From Pseudomonadota bacterium (GTDB lineage: Bacteria; Pseudomonadota; Gammaproteobacteria; Burkholderiales; Burkholderiaceae_F), in assembly GCA_023443095.1 (NCBI GenBank), contig JAEZVV010000057.1:1-21808 (forward strand): a stretch of 21,808 nucleotides of DNA. The letters run 5' to 3'. The notes below the pieces were generated by a model. That model was not told where the DNA came from, ran no database searches, and saw only the letters and a program-made list of their open reading frames with translations. Below are positions 1 through 7,123 of the stretch, piece after piece; within the stretch, counting starts at the first letter, position 1; each line of letters opens with the position of its first letter. Both the position numbers and the translations under genes were made by a program.

Positions 1-254
1 ACGGTCTGCTCGGGCTTGCGCCGGACCAGGCGCGCCGACATGGTGTCGAGCCAGTCGACCTGGGCCATGCGTTCGGCGTGGTCGCGGAAGCGCCGTACCG
101 GCGGCCGGCTATCGGCGATCGCTGCCGCCAGCGCGTTGCGCACCGCTTCGGCGAGCGGTTCGTATTGCTGGGCGCCGGCGTTAGCCGCGCGCGGCAGCCA
201 GGGCGCGACCGCAAGGGCCGCGCCGCTGGCAAGAAAGTGCCGGCGCGGGTTCAT
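1..254 (-). CDS. Lytic murein transglycosylase, N-terminal part (cut by window edge)
   Basis: Only the first 84 codons are present; the gene continues past position 1. The frame opens with ATG at 254, 23 bases after the proS stop. The product starts with an export signal: MNPRRHFLASGAALAVAPWL, then PRAANA and a likely cleavage site before GAQQYE. The RRHFL stretch resembles a twin-arginine (Tat) signal. The mature start (QQYEPLAEAVRNALAAA, and further on a DTMSARLVRRKP stretch) resembles the region before the SLT catalytic domain in lytic transglycosylases that follow proS in many Betaproteobacteria. Such enzymes cleave the MurNAc-GlcNAc bond of peptidoglycan in the periplasm. The catalytic domain itself is outside the window, so the family call rests on N-terminal similarity and gene order. 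No strong ribosome-binding site is seen; coupling to proS is possible. Confidence 0.68.
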   Translation of the reverse strand, partial: MNPRRHFLASGAALAVAPWLPRAANAGAQQYEPLAEAVRNALAAAIADSRPPVRRFRDHAERMAQVDWLDTMSARLVRRKPEQT

Positions 255-277
255 GACGCAAGCCTAGGGCAAGGCGG

Positions 278-2020
278 TCAGCGCGCCAGGCGCCCCAGCA
301 CGAACGAAGCCACGTCGGCCACCGGCACGGTTTGCGCGGCCATCTCGCGACGGGCCAGGTACTCGACTTCGCCATTTTTGAGAGCGCGATCGCCGATCGT
401 GACCCGGTGCGGAACCCCGATCAGTTCCCAGTCGGCGAACATCACGCCGGGGCGTTCGTCGCGGTCGTCGAGAATGACGTCGACACCGGCGGCCATGAGA
501 TCGGCGTAGAGCTTCTCCGCGACTTCCTTGACCTGCTCGCTCTTGCCCAGCCCCACCGGGCAGATGACGACGGTGAAGGGGGCGATCGAGTCGGGCCAGA
601 TGATGCCCTTGTCGTCGTGGTTCTGTTCGATGGCAGCTCCCAGAAGGCGGGTCACGCCAATGCCGTAACAGCCCATTTCCATGATCCTGGGCTTGCCGGT
701 CTCGTCGAGGAAGCTGGCGTTGAGCGCCTTCGAATATTTAGTGCCGAGGTAGAACACGTGACCGACCTCGATCCCGCGCTGCATCTTGAGTACACCCTTG
801 CCGTCGGGCGAAGGATCGCCTTCGACCACGTTGCGCAGGTCGGCCACGACCGGCTCGGGCAGATCGCGCCCCCAGTTGGTGCCGGTGAAGTGGAATCCTT
901 CCTCGTTGGCGCCGCAAACGAAGTCGCTCATGTTGGCGACGGTGCGGTCGGCGACCACGAGCACCGATTCGTCCAGACCGACCGGGCCGAGATAACCTGG
1001 CTTGGATCCGAAAGCCGCCTGGATTTCGGCTTCGGTCGCGAAGCGGAAACCGCCCTTGAGCGCGGCCAGCTTGCCGGCCTTCACTTCGTTCAGCTCATGG
1101 TCACCGCGGATCAGCAGCAGGACGATCTGCGCCGGCAGCGGATGACCCTTGTCGTCTTCGCGGTCGACCGCAAGCACGATCGACTTCACGGTCTGAGTCA
1201 GCGGCAGACCGAGGAAGGTTGCCACGTCCTCGCATTTTTCCTGCTCCGGCGTCGCAGTCTTGGCCAGTGCCTGGGTCGGCGCCGCGCGTTCGGCGACCAG
1301 GGACACGGCTTCGGCCAGTTCGATGTTGGCGGCGTAGTCCGACTCGGGGCAATAGGCGATCAGGTCCTCGCCGGTGTCGGCAATCACCTGGAACTCGTGC
1401 GAGCGGTCGCCGCCGATCGCTCCGGTATCGGCCGCCACCGCGCGGAAAGTCAGCCCCAGACGGCCGAAGATCTTGGTGTATGCGGCGTACATGTTGTCGT
1501 AGCTCTTGAGCGCGCTTTCGACGTCGCGGTCGAAGGAGTAGGCGTCCTTCATCGTGAACTCGCGCCCGCGCATGACGCCGAAGCGCGGCCGGCGCTCGTC
1601 GCGGAACTTGGTCTGGATGTGATAGAAGTTCACCGGCATCTGGCGCCAGGACTTGATCTCCTGCCGCGCCACGTCGGTGATCACCTCTTCGGAGGTGGGC
1701 TGGATGATGAAATCGCGGTCATGCCGGTCTTTCACCCGCAGGAGTTCGGGGCCGTATTTCTGCCAACGGCCCGATTCCTGCCATAGCTCGGCCGGCTGAA
1801 CCACCGGCATCAGGAGCTCGACCGCGCCGGCGCGGTTCATCTCTTCGCGGATGATGGCTTCGATCTTGCGGATCGAACGCAGGCCCATCGGCATGTACGT
1901 ATACACGCCCGCAGCCAGCTTCTTGATCATGCCCGCTCGCAGCATCAGCTTCTGGCTGACCACCTCGGCATCGGCGGGGGCTTCCTTCTGGGTTGAGATA
2001 AAGAATGAACGGGCGCGCAT
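278..2020 (-). CDS. proS: Prolyl-tRNA synthetase (bacterial type, with editing domain)
   Basis: A 580-residue class II aminoacyl-tRNA synthetase that charges tRNA-Pro with proline in the cytoplasm. Class II motif 2 lies at about 139-163 (FRDERRP, then GVMRGREFTMKDAYSF) and motif 3 at about 449-466 (MGCYGIGVTRLLGAAIEQ). The PTSEE stretch near 108-112 binds substrate. The INS editing domain that hydrolyses Ala-tRNA-Pro lies between motifs 2 and 3, at about 225-405, and contains a lysine at 279 in QTVKS, which matches the editing lysine of the E. coli enzyme. The anticodon-binding domain is at about 481-575. The length is normal for the long bacterial form. The ATG at 2020 gives the usual MRxSxFF start; no Shine-Dalgarno sequence precedes it. 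The gene diverges from rppH across a 91-base gap and is followed by the lytic transglycosylase gene. Confidence 0.98.
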   Translation of the reverse strand: MRARSFFISTQKEAPADAEVVSQKLMLRAGMIKKLAAGVYTYMPMGLRSIRKIEAIIREEMNRAGAVELLMPVVQPAELWQESGRWQKYGPELLRVKDRHDRDFIIQPTSEEVITDVARQEIKSWRQMPVNFYHIQTKFRDERRPRFGVMRGREFTMKDAYSFDRDVESALKSYDNMYAAYTKIFGRLGLTFRAVAADTGAIGGDRSHEFQVIADTGEDLIAYCPESDYAANIELAEAVSLVAERAAPTQALAKTATPEQEKCEDVATFLGLPLTQTVKSIVLAVDREDDKGHPLPAQIVLLLIRGDHELNEVKAGKLAALKGGFRFATEAEIQAAFGSKPGYLGPVGLDESVLVVADRTVANMSDFVCGANEEGFHFTGTNWGRDLPEPVVADLRNVVEGDPSPDGKGVLKMQRGIEVGHVFYLGTKYSKALNASFLDETGKPRIMEMGCYGIGVTRLLGAAIEQNHDDKGIIWPDSIAPFTVVICPVGLGKSEQVKEVAEKLYADLMAAGVDVILDDRDERPGVMFADWELIGVPHRVTIGDRALKNGEVEYLARREMAAQTVPVADVASFVLGRLAR

Positions 2021-2049
2021 GGGTTTGTGAATTAATCGCTAAGTTGTTG

Positions 2050-2079
2050 TTGTTCCGAGGAAAACTCGGCACATATAAT
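2050..2079 (+). promoter_or_regulatory. Candidate sigma-70 promoter of rppH
   Basis: TTGTTC at 2050-2055 and a consensus TATAAT at 2074-2079 are separated by 18 bases. Transcription would begin near 2086, giving a leader of about 26 bases before the rppH ATG at 2112. The spacer holds a 5-bp inverted repeat, CCGAG (2055-2059) and CTCGG (2065-2069), around GAAAA. The assignment is by motif only. Confidence 0.6.
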
Positions 2080-2111
2080 CAGGACCAAATTCTAAAGGTT
2101 CAGGTGTTCGT

Positions 2112-2678
2112 ATGCTGGACAAGGACGGGTACCGCCCGAACGTCGGCATCATCCTGCTCAATCAACGCAACGAGGTCTTCTGGGGCAAGCGAATCCGTCA
2201 ACACTCCTGGCAGTTCCCGCAGGGCGGGATCAAGCACGGGGAATCGCCCGAACAGGCGATGTTTCGCGAGTTGCATGAAGAAATCGGTCTGCGTCCCGAG
2301 CAGGTCCGCATCGTCGCGCGCACGCGCGACTGGTTGCGTTATGACGTCCCCGATCAATGGATCCGCCGCGAACTGCGCGGCAATTACCGTGGCCAGAAAC
2401 AGATCTGGTTCCTGCTGCGGCTGATGGCGCGCGACTGCGACATCCAGCTGCGCGCGACCGACCACCCCGAATTCGACGCCTGGCGCTGGCACGACTACTG
2501 GGTGCCGCTCGACACCGTCATCGAATTCAAGCGCGACGTCTACCAGCAGGCCTTGCTGGAACTGTCACGCTTTGTCTTCCATGGCGGGCGCAACCGCGGC
2601 TTGAAGCGCCCCGGCCCGCGTCCGCCCGCGCCCCCCGATCCGGTCGGCCCCCTGGCGCCGGCCCCGGATCCCGCCTGA
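2112..2678 (+). CDS. rppH: RNA pyrophosphohydrolase (Nudix)
   Basis: A 188-residue Nudix hydrolase that removes pyrophosphate from the 5' triphosphate end of mRNAs, making them substrates for RNase E decay. The Nudix box is complete at 38-60: G38, E44, then R52-E53-L-H-E56-E57-x-G59, with metal-binding glutamates 53, 56 and 57. The start MLDKDGYRPNVGIILLN and the QHSWQFPQGG stretch are typical of RppH rather than of MutT or diadenosine-polyphosphate hydrolases. The core ends near residue 158. Beyond it is a proline-rich tail with 11 prolines in the last 23 residues, absent from the E. coli protein (176 residues) and probably disordered. It is convergent with proB with a gap of 3 bases. The ATG is preceded by AGG at 2102-2104, a modest ribosome-binding site. 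Confidence 0.95.
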   Translation: MLDKDGYRPNVGIILLNQRNEVFWGKRIRQHSWQFPQGGIKHGESPEQAMFRELHEEIGLRPEQVRIVARTRDWLRYDVPDQWIRRELRGNYRGQKQIWFLLRLMARDCDIQLRATDHPEFDAWRWHDYWVPLDTVIEFKRDVYQQALLELSRFVFHGGRNRGLKRPGPRPPAPPDPVGPLAPAPDPA

Positions 2679-2681
2679 AGC

Positions 2682-3800
2682 TCAGACCAGGATCAGGTTG
2701 TCGCGGTGGATCAGCTCGGGTTCTTCGATGAACCCGAGCGCCGCTTCGATCTCGTGGGTGTGTTTGCGCGCAATCAGGCGCGCCTCGGCGGCCGCGTAGT
2801 TGGTCAGGCCGCGCGCGATTTCGCGCCCCTCGCCCGTCACGCAGGCAATCACGTCGCCGCGCTGGAACTCGCCTTCGACCGCGCTCACGCCGATCGGCAG
2901 CAGGCTGGTTCCCGCTGCCAGCAAAGCGCGCGCAGCCCCGGCGTCGACCGTGACCCGGCCCTTGAGTTGCAGGTGGTCGGCCATCCATTGCTTGCGTGCC
3001 GTCAGCACCGCCGTATTGGCTACCAGCTGGGTGCCGATCGCCTCGCCGCCGGCCAGCCGCACCAGGACATCAGGCTCGCGGCCCGAGGCGATCACGGTGG
3101 CGGCGCCGCTGCGGCCGGCCCGTTTGGCGGCCAGAATCTTGGTCAACATGCCGCCGCGCGAGATCGCGCTGCCCGCGCCCCCCGCCATCGCCTCGAGCGC
3201 GGGATCGCCGGCGGTGGCCTGACTCACGAAATCGGCCTGCGGGTTGCTGCGCGGATCGGCGGTGTAAAGGCCGCGCTGATCGGTGAGGATGACCAGGACG
3301 TCGGCTTCGATCAGGTTAGTGACCAAGGCGCCGAGGGTGTCGTTGTCGCCGAACTTGATCTCGCTGGTGACGACGGTGTCGTTTTCATTGATCACCGGCA
3401 CCACGCCCAGCCCCATCAGGGTGAAAAGAGTCGAGCGGGCATTGAGATAACGCTCGCGATCGGCAAGGTCGGCATGAGTGAGCAGAATCTGCGCAGTCTG
3501 CACGCCGTGCGCGCGAAACCGGGTTTCGTAGGCCTGCGCCAGTCCCATCTGGCCTACGGCAGCGGCGGCCTGCAGCTCGTGCACCTGCTGCGGTCGTTTG
3601 GCCCAATGCAGACGCTGCATGCCTTCGGCAATCGCTCCCGACGACACCAGCAGCACTTGTTTGCCCATGGCATGCAGCTTGGATATCTGCTCGGCCCAGC
3701 GGGTAATGGCTTCGAGATCGAGCCCGCGACCATCGTTGGTCACCAGGGCCGATCCCACTTTAACGACGACGCGACGCGCGTCGGCCAGGACCGAGGACAT
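2682..3800 (-). CDS. proB: Glutamate 5-kinase
   Basis: A 372-residue enzyme that phosphorylates L-glutamate with ATP to gamma-glutamyl phosphate, the first and usually feedback-inhibited step of proline synthesis. The amino acid kinase domain spans about 8-260, with KVGSALVT (14-21), VSSGAIAEG (52-60), NENDTV (138-143), FGDNDTLGALV (150-160) and TDQRGLYTADPR (173-184). A C-terminal PUA domain follows at about 277-355, so this is the full-length two-domain form. Its ATG overlaps the obgE stop in TAATG (one shared base), so translation is probably coupled. It is the last gene of the rplU-rpmA-obgE-proB row. proA and proC are not in the window. Confidence 0.97.
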   Translation of the reverse strand: MSSVLADARRVVVKVGSALVTNDGRGLDLEAITRWAEQISKLHAMGKQVLLVSSGAIAEGMQRLHWAKRPQQVHELQAAAAVGQMGLAQAYETRFRAHGVQTAQILLTHADLADRERYLNARSTLFTLMGLGVVPVINENDTVVTSEIKFGDNDTLGALVTNLIEADVLVILTDQRGLYTADPRSNPQADFVSQATAGDPALEAMAGGAGSAISRGGMLTKILAAKRAGRSGAATVIASGREPDVLVRLAGGEAIGTQLVANTAVLTARKQWMADHLQLKGRVTVDAGAARALLAAGTSLLPIGVSAVEGEFQRGDVIACVTGEGREIARGLTNYAAAEARLIARKHTHEIEAALGFIEEPELIHRDNLILV

Positions 3801-4876
3801 TACGCAGGCTCCTCCGACTGCTCGATGAAACGCTTGTCGCCGATTTCATACGGATTTTCGCGGCGGCGCTCGTCGTCGAGCTCGGTGGCGATCGCTCGCA
3901 CCAGCTCGTCGCAGCCTTCGCGCGTGGCGGCCGAGATCATGAACACCGGAGCCTTGGTGCGCAGCCGGCGCCGGAACTCGGCGGCCAGGGCTTCGCGCTG
4001 CTCGACGGGAATCAGGTCGATCTTGTTGAAAACGATCCAACGCGGCTTGGCGTGCAGCTTGCTGTCGTATTTCTTGAGCTCGGCCACCAGTGCCCGCGCT
4101 TCCTTGACCGGATCGATCTCTTCGTTCATCGGGGCGATGTCGATCACGTGCAGCAGCAAGCGGGTGCGCGTGAGGTGGCGCAGGAACAGGTGGCCCAGGC
4201 CCGCACCTTCAGCCGCACCTTCGATCAGGCCGGGGATGTCGGCGATCACGAAGCTCTGTTCGGGACCAACGCGCACCACTCCCAGCTGCGGGTGCAGGGT
4301 CGTGAACGGATAATCGGCGATCTTCGGCCGAGCGTTCGAGACCGCCGCGATCAGGGTCGACTTGCCGGCGTTGGGCATGCCCAAGAGGCCGACGTCGGCA
4401 AGCACCTTGAGCTCGAGCTGGAGGTTGCGCAGCTGGCCTTCTTCACCCGGGGTGAACTGGCGCGGCGCGCGGTTGATGCTCGACTTGTAATGCAGGTTGC
4501 CCAGGCCGCCCTTGCCGCCTTCGGCCAGCAGCGCACGAGCACCGTGGTGCGAGAGGTCGGCCACCACTTCGCCAGTGTCAATGTCGGTGATGATGGTGCC
4601 CACCGGCATACGCAGCTCGATGTCCGCGCCGCCCGCGCCGTAGCAGTCGGAACCGCGGCCCTGTTCGCCGTTCTGGGCGTGGTGACGGCGCGCGTAGCGG
4701 TAATCGATCAGGGTGTTGATGTTGCGGTCGGCGGTGACCCAAACGCTGCCGCCGCGCCCGCCATCGCCGCCGTCCGGCCCACCTTTGGGGATGAACTTTT
4801 CACGGCGGAAGGAGGCCGCGCCGTTGCCGCCGCGGCCACCTGCCACCTCAATGCGTGCCTCGTCGACGAACTTCAT
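3800..4876 (-). CDS. obgE: GTPase Obg (CgtA), ribosome assembly
   Basis: A 358-residue GTPase that acts in late assembly of the 50S subunit and links growth to the stringent response. The glycine-rich Obg fold is at 1-158 (GGRGGNGAASFRREKF; GGPDGGDGGRGG). The G domain follows: G1 GMPNAGKS at 166-173, switch I region YPFTTLHP, G3 DIPG at 213-216, G4 NKID at 284-287 and G5 SA at 315-316. The C-terminal tail after the G domain is short compared with E. coli Obg (390 residues). The ATG at 4876 has a GGAG ribosome-binding site about 5 bases upstream. It lies after rpmA, as in most bacteria, but is separated from it by a strong hairpin (4912-4942). The stop codon overlaps the proB start. Confidence 0.97.
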   Translation of the reverse strand: MKFVDEARIEVAGGRGGNGAASFRREKFIPKGGPDGGDGGRGGSVWVTADRNINTLIDYRYARRHHAQNGEQGRGSDCYGAGGADIELRMPVGTIITDIDTGEVVADLSHHGARALLAEGGKGGLGNLHYKSSINRAPRQFTPGEEGQLRNLQLELKVLADVGLLGMPNAGKSTLIAAVSNARPKIADYPFTTLHPQLGVVRVGPEQSFVIADIPGLIEGAAEGAGLGHLFLRHLTRTRLLLHVIDIAPMNEEIDPVKEARALVAELKKYDSKLHAKPRWIVFNKIDLIPVEQREALAAEFRRRLRTKAPVFMISAATREGCDELVRAIATELDDERRRENPYEIGDKRFIEQSEEPA

Positions 4877-4911
4877 GGACTCTCCAAATCAACAGGTAGG
4901 ACTGAAAGCGA

Positions 4912-4942
4912 AAAGGCCCTGCCGCATGGCGGCAGGGCCTTT
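4912..4942 (-). terminator. Hairpin terminator or attenuator between rpmA and obgE
   Basis: A perfect 14-bp stem pairs 4912-4925 with 4929-4942 around a 3-base loop. On the minus strand the 3' arm ends in CCTTTTCGCTTTC, a short and broken T-run. The position, 32 bases after the rpmA stop and 35 bases before the obgE start, suggests partial termination that would make rplU and rpmA transcripts more abundant than obgE-proB. The stem is seen directly; its efficiency is inferred. Confidence 0.75.
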
Positions 4943-4974
4943 CGCACAAACTGCTGCGTCTGCCGCGACCTTGC

Positions 4975-5235
4975 TTAGGCCTGCGGGACGACGCTGACGA
5001 TGCGGCGATTATGCGCGCCCTTGACGTCGAACTTGACCACGCCGTCGACCTTGGCGAACAAGGTGTGGTCGCGGCCCATGCCAACGTTGTCGCCAGCGTG
5101 GAATTCCGTGCCGCGCTGGCGGATCAGGATCGAACCGGCCGGGATCAGCGAGCCGCCGAAAACCTTGACGCCCAGGCGCTTGGCCTGTGAGTCGCGACCG
5201 TTGCGCGTTGAGCCGCCGCCTTTTTTATGTGCCAT
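4975..5235 (-). CDS. rpmA: 50S ribosomal protein L27
   Basis: An 86-residue ribosomal protein near the peptidyl transferase centre of the large subunit. The start MAHKKGGGSTRNGRDSQAKR, then LGVKVFGG, is the family signature, as is RQRGTEFHAGDNVGMGRDHTL. The mobile N-terminal tail begins directly with AHKKGGGS, so there is no N-terminal extension needing protease removal as in Firmicutes. The length is standard. It follows rplU by 21 bases in the usual order; a GAGG ribosome-binding site lies upstream of the ATG at 5235. Confidence 0.98.
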   Translation of the reverse strand: MAHKKGGGSTRNGRDSQAKRLGVKVFGGSLIPAGSILIRQRGTEFHAGDNVGMGRDHTLFAKVDGVVKFDVKGAHNRRIVSVVPQA

Positions 5236-5256
5236 TTCTTAGCCTCGCTATGTCTA

Positions 5257-5568
5257 TCAAGCAGCGATCGAATCGATCAGCAGCTCGGTGTAGTTTTGAC
5301 GATGACCGGCACTCTTGATCGAGTGCTTGCGGCGACGCATCTTGAAAATGCGAACCTTGTCGTGGCGGCCGTGGCTGAGCACGGTGGCGGTCACGGTGGC
5401 ACCGGCCAGGAAAGGCGCGCCGACCTTGACTTCGCCGCCGTTGGAAACGGCCAGAACTTCGGTCAGATCAACCTTGGCGCCGACTTCGGCGGCCAGGGTC
5501 TCGACCTTGAGCTTGTCACCGGCGGCAACGCGATACTGCTTGCCGCCCGTCTTGATGATTGCGTACAT
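5257..5568 (-). CDS. rplU: 50S ribosomal protein L21
   Basis: A 103-residue protein that binds 23S rRNA in the large subunit. MYAIIKTGGKQYRVAAGDKL at the start and KMRRRKHSIKSAGHRQNYTE near the end are diagnostic, and the length equals that of E. coli L21. The ATG at 5568 has a strong GAGGAG ribosome-binding site (minus strand, 5575-5580) 6 bases upstream. It is the first gene of the rplU-rpmA-obgE-proB row and diverges from ispB, as in many proteobacteria. An inverted repeat lies in its probable leader at 5585-5615. Confidence 0.98.
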   Translation of the reverse strand: MYAIIKTGGKQYRVAAGDKLKVETLAAEVGAKVDLTEVLAVSNGGEVKVGAPFLAGATVTATVLSHGRHDKVRIFKMRRRKHSIKSAGHRQNYTELLIDSIAA

Positions 5569-5584
5569 AGTGGACTCCTCGCCC

Positions 5585-5615
5585 GTCCCGCTCAGCCATC
5601 ACACTGTGGCGGGAC
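5585..5615 (-). promoter_or_regulatory. Inverted repeat in the rplU leader
   Basis: GTCCCGC at 5585-5591 pairs with GCGGGAC at 5609-5615 across 17 bases, just upstream of the rplU ribosome-binding site (5575-5580). In the minus-strand transcript this hairpin would end 4 bases before GAGGAG, a position suited to translational control, perhaps autoregulation by L21. On the plus strand the same repeat is followed by CTTTTT, so it could instead stop antisense transcripts. No function is proven. Confidence 0.4.
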
Positions 5616-5776
5616 CTTTTTGTGGTTCTGCCGCATTTATGCTGGCCCGGATACCGGCCCGGCGAAAACGCGTCGGATTGCGTGGGAAGCCTGGGATTAT
5701 TTCACGGAGATGCAAGCCGGGTCAAACTCGCTCTCACCCGGGGCTTCCACCCAGACGGACCCAGCGAGGGCCTCCG

Positions 5777-5782
5777 TATAAT
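5777..5782 (+). promoter_or_regulatory. Candidate -10 box of ispB
   Basis: A consensus TATAAT ends 10 bases before the chosen ispB ATG at 5793. A start point 6-8 bases downstream would give a leader of only about 3-5 bases. No convincing -35 hexamer is seen at 17 bases, and no Shine-Dalgarno sequence precedes the ATG. Confidence 0.5.
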
Positions 5783-5792
5783 CGCTGGTTCC

Positions 5793-6800
5793 ATGGAAGC
5801 TCCTGCCCACCCCCCCATCGCCCCCGCCGCAGCCGGCGACCTGCGCGCCGCCCTGGCGCCGATCGCCGACGACATGCGCGCCGTGGACACCCTGATCCGT
5901 GACCGCCTGAGTTCGGATGTCGTCCTCATCAACACGATCGCCGACTACATCATCGCCGCCGGTGGCAAGCGCCTGCGCCCCGCGATTGTTCTGATGGTCG
6001 CCCGTGCGCTGGGCTACCAGGGGACTCATCACATCCAGCTGGCCGCCGTCATCGAGTTCATCCACACCGCGACCCTGCTGCACGACGACGTGGTCGACGA
6101 GTCCGACCTGCGCCGCGGCCGTTCGACCGCCAACGCCATGTTCGGCAACGCGGCAAGTGTGCTGGTGGGCGACTTCCTGTATTCGCGCTCGTTCCAGATG
6201 ATGGTCGAGACCGACAACATGCGCGTGATGCGCATCCTTGCCGACGCGACCAACCGCATCTCCGAAGGCGAGGTGTTGCAGTTGCTCAACATCCACGATC
6301 CGTCGGTGGACGAAGCACGCTACTTCGGCGTCATCGAGCGCAAAACCGCGACCCTGTTCGAAGCCGGCGCCCGCATCGCTGCGGTCGTCGCCGGCGCCGA
6401 CCGCAGCGTCGAAGACGCCTGCGGCCTGTACGGCGCGAGCCTGGGCCGCGCCTTCCAGATCGTCGACGACATCCTGGACTACTCCGGCAAGACCGAGGAC
6501 ATCGGCAAACAGCTGGGCGACGACCTGCGTGAAGGCAAGGTGACCCTGCCAGTGATTCACGCCTTGCGTGCCGCCTCGACCGAGGACCGCGAGTTCATTA
6601 CCACGGCGATCCGCGAAGGCGACGGCGATTTCGAGCGCATCACCCGCATCGTGGTCGCCAGCGGCGCACTCGAGTACTCGCGTGAACTCGCTCAACGCGA
6701 GGTCGAGGCCGGTATCAAAGCCGCACAAACCCTAGCCGATTCAGAGCATCGAAATTCTCTGATACACTTGCTGTCTTTCGCGATTAATCGAGACCGCTGA
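5793..6800 (+). CDS. ispB: Octaprenyl diphosphate synthase (trans-polyprenyl synthase)
   Basis: A 335-residue trans-isoprenyl diphosphate synthase that extends farnesyl diphosphate with isopentenyl units to make the ubiquinone side chain. The first aspartate-rich motif is HDDVVDESDLRRG with D98, D99 and D102; the second is DDILD with D225, D226 and D229. GGKRLRP at 57-63 binds the diphosphate. It aligns closely with E. coli IspB (323 residues), including EFIHTATLLHDDVVDES and ASVLVGDFLY. The open frame extends upstream to 5622, but the ATG at 5793 gives a normal N-terminus; the upstream part resembles no IspB. A shorter start at 5871 would remove residues present in relatives. It diverges from rplU. 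The octaprenyl chain length is inferred from similarity only. Confidence 0.93.
   Translation: MEAPAHPPIAPAAAGDLRAALAPIADDMRAVDTLIRDRLSSDVVLINTIADYIIAAGGKRLRPAIVLMVARALGYQGTHHIQLAAVIEFIHTATLLHDDVVDESDLRRGRSTANAMFGNAASVLVGDFLYSRSFQMMVETDNMRVMRILADATNRISEGEVLQLLNIHDPSVDEARYFGVIERKTATLFEAGARIAAVVAGADRSVEDACGLYGASLGRAFQIVDDILDYSGKTEDIGKQLGDDLREGKVTLPVIHALRAASTEDREFITTAIREGDGDFERITRIVVASGALEYSRELAQREVEAGIKAAQTLADSEHRNSLIHLLSFAINRDR
6740..6768 (+). promoter_or_regulatory. Candidate tRNA-Pro promoter inside ispB
   Basis: TTCAGA at 6740-6745 and TACACT at 6763-6768 are exactly 17 bases apart, each matching 4 of 6 consensus bases. It lies in the last 60 bases of ispB. Transcription would start near 6775, about 60 bases before the tRNA, leaving a 5' leader for RNase P to remove. 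A perfect 10-bp palindrome, CGATTAATCG, follows at 6781-6790. Confidence 0.4.
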
Positions 6801-6834
6801 AACGCGTTCGGATTGGTCCGCGATAGAGAAAAGT

Positions 6835-6911
<77 letters not shown>

Positions 6912-7123
6912 CTTCTTTTCTTCTCAAGTTTGCCCGCCTTAAATGCCAGCCGACTCGATACTGGGTCGGCGTTGCGCATTCAGCCTCCTCCCATTGATCC
7001 AGGCGAGATAACGCGCTGACCGATTCGCGGGAGTCGGCTTTACAAAGCCCCCCCATCTCGGCACTATCGGACGACCCTTCCTTGTTGCCCCTTTCGGGCT
7101 CGCGAGTCCTCGTCCGCTAAAGC

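Noticed and set aside
332..1786. A 484-codon plus-strand frame opposite proS
   Set aside because: It is an antisense shadow of a certain gene; its composition is that of reversed high-GC codons and no domain is seen.
5644..5662. Direct repeat of GGCCCGG (5644-5650 and 5656-5662) between rplU and ispB
   Set aside because: Seven bases repeated twice in GC-rich sequence is expected by chance and has no clear relation to either promoter.
6949..6970. Inverted repeat GCCGAC/GTCGGC downstream of the tRNA as a terminator
   Set aside because: Only 6 bp with a 10-base loop and no T-run; too weak to call.
7040..7080. Possible sigma-54 promoter before pilB (a GGCAC at about 7060)
   Set aside because: The required GC element at -12 is missing at the correct spacing, so the motif does not fit a -24/-12 promoter.
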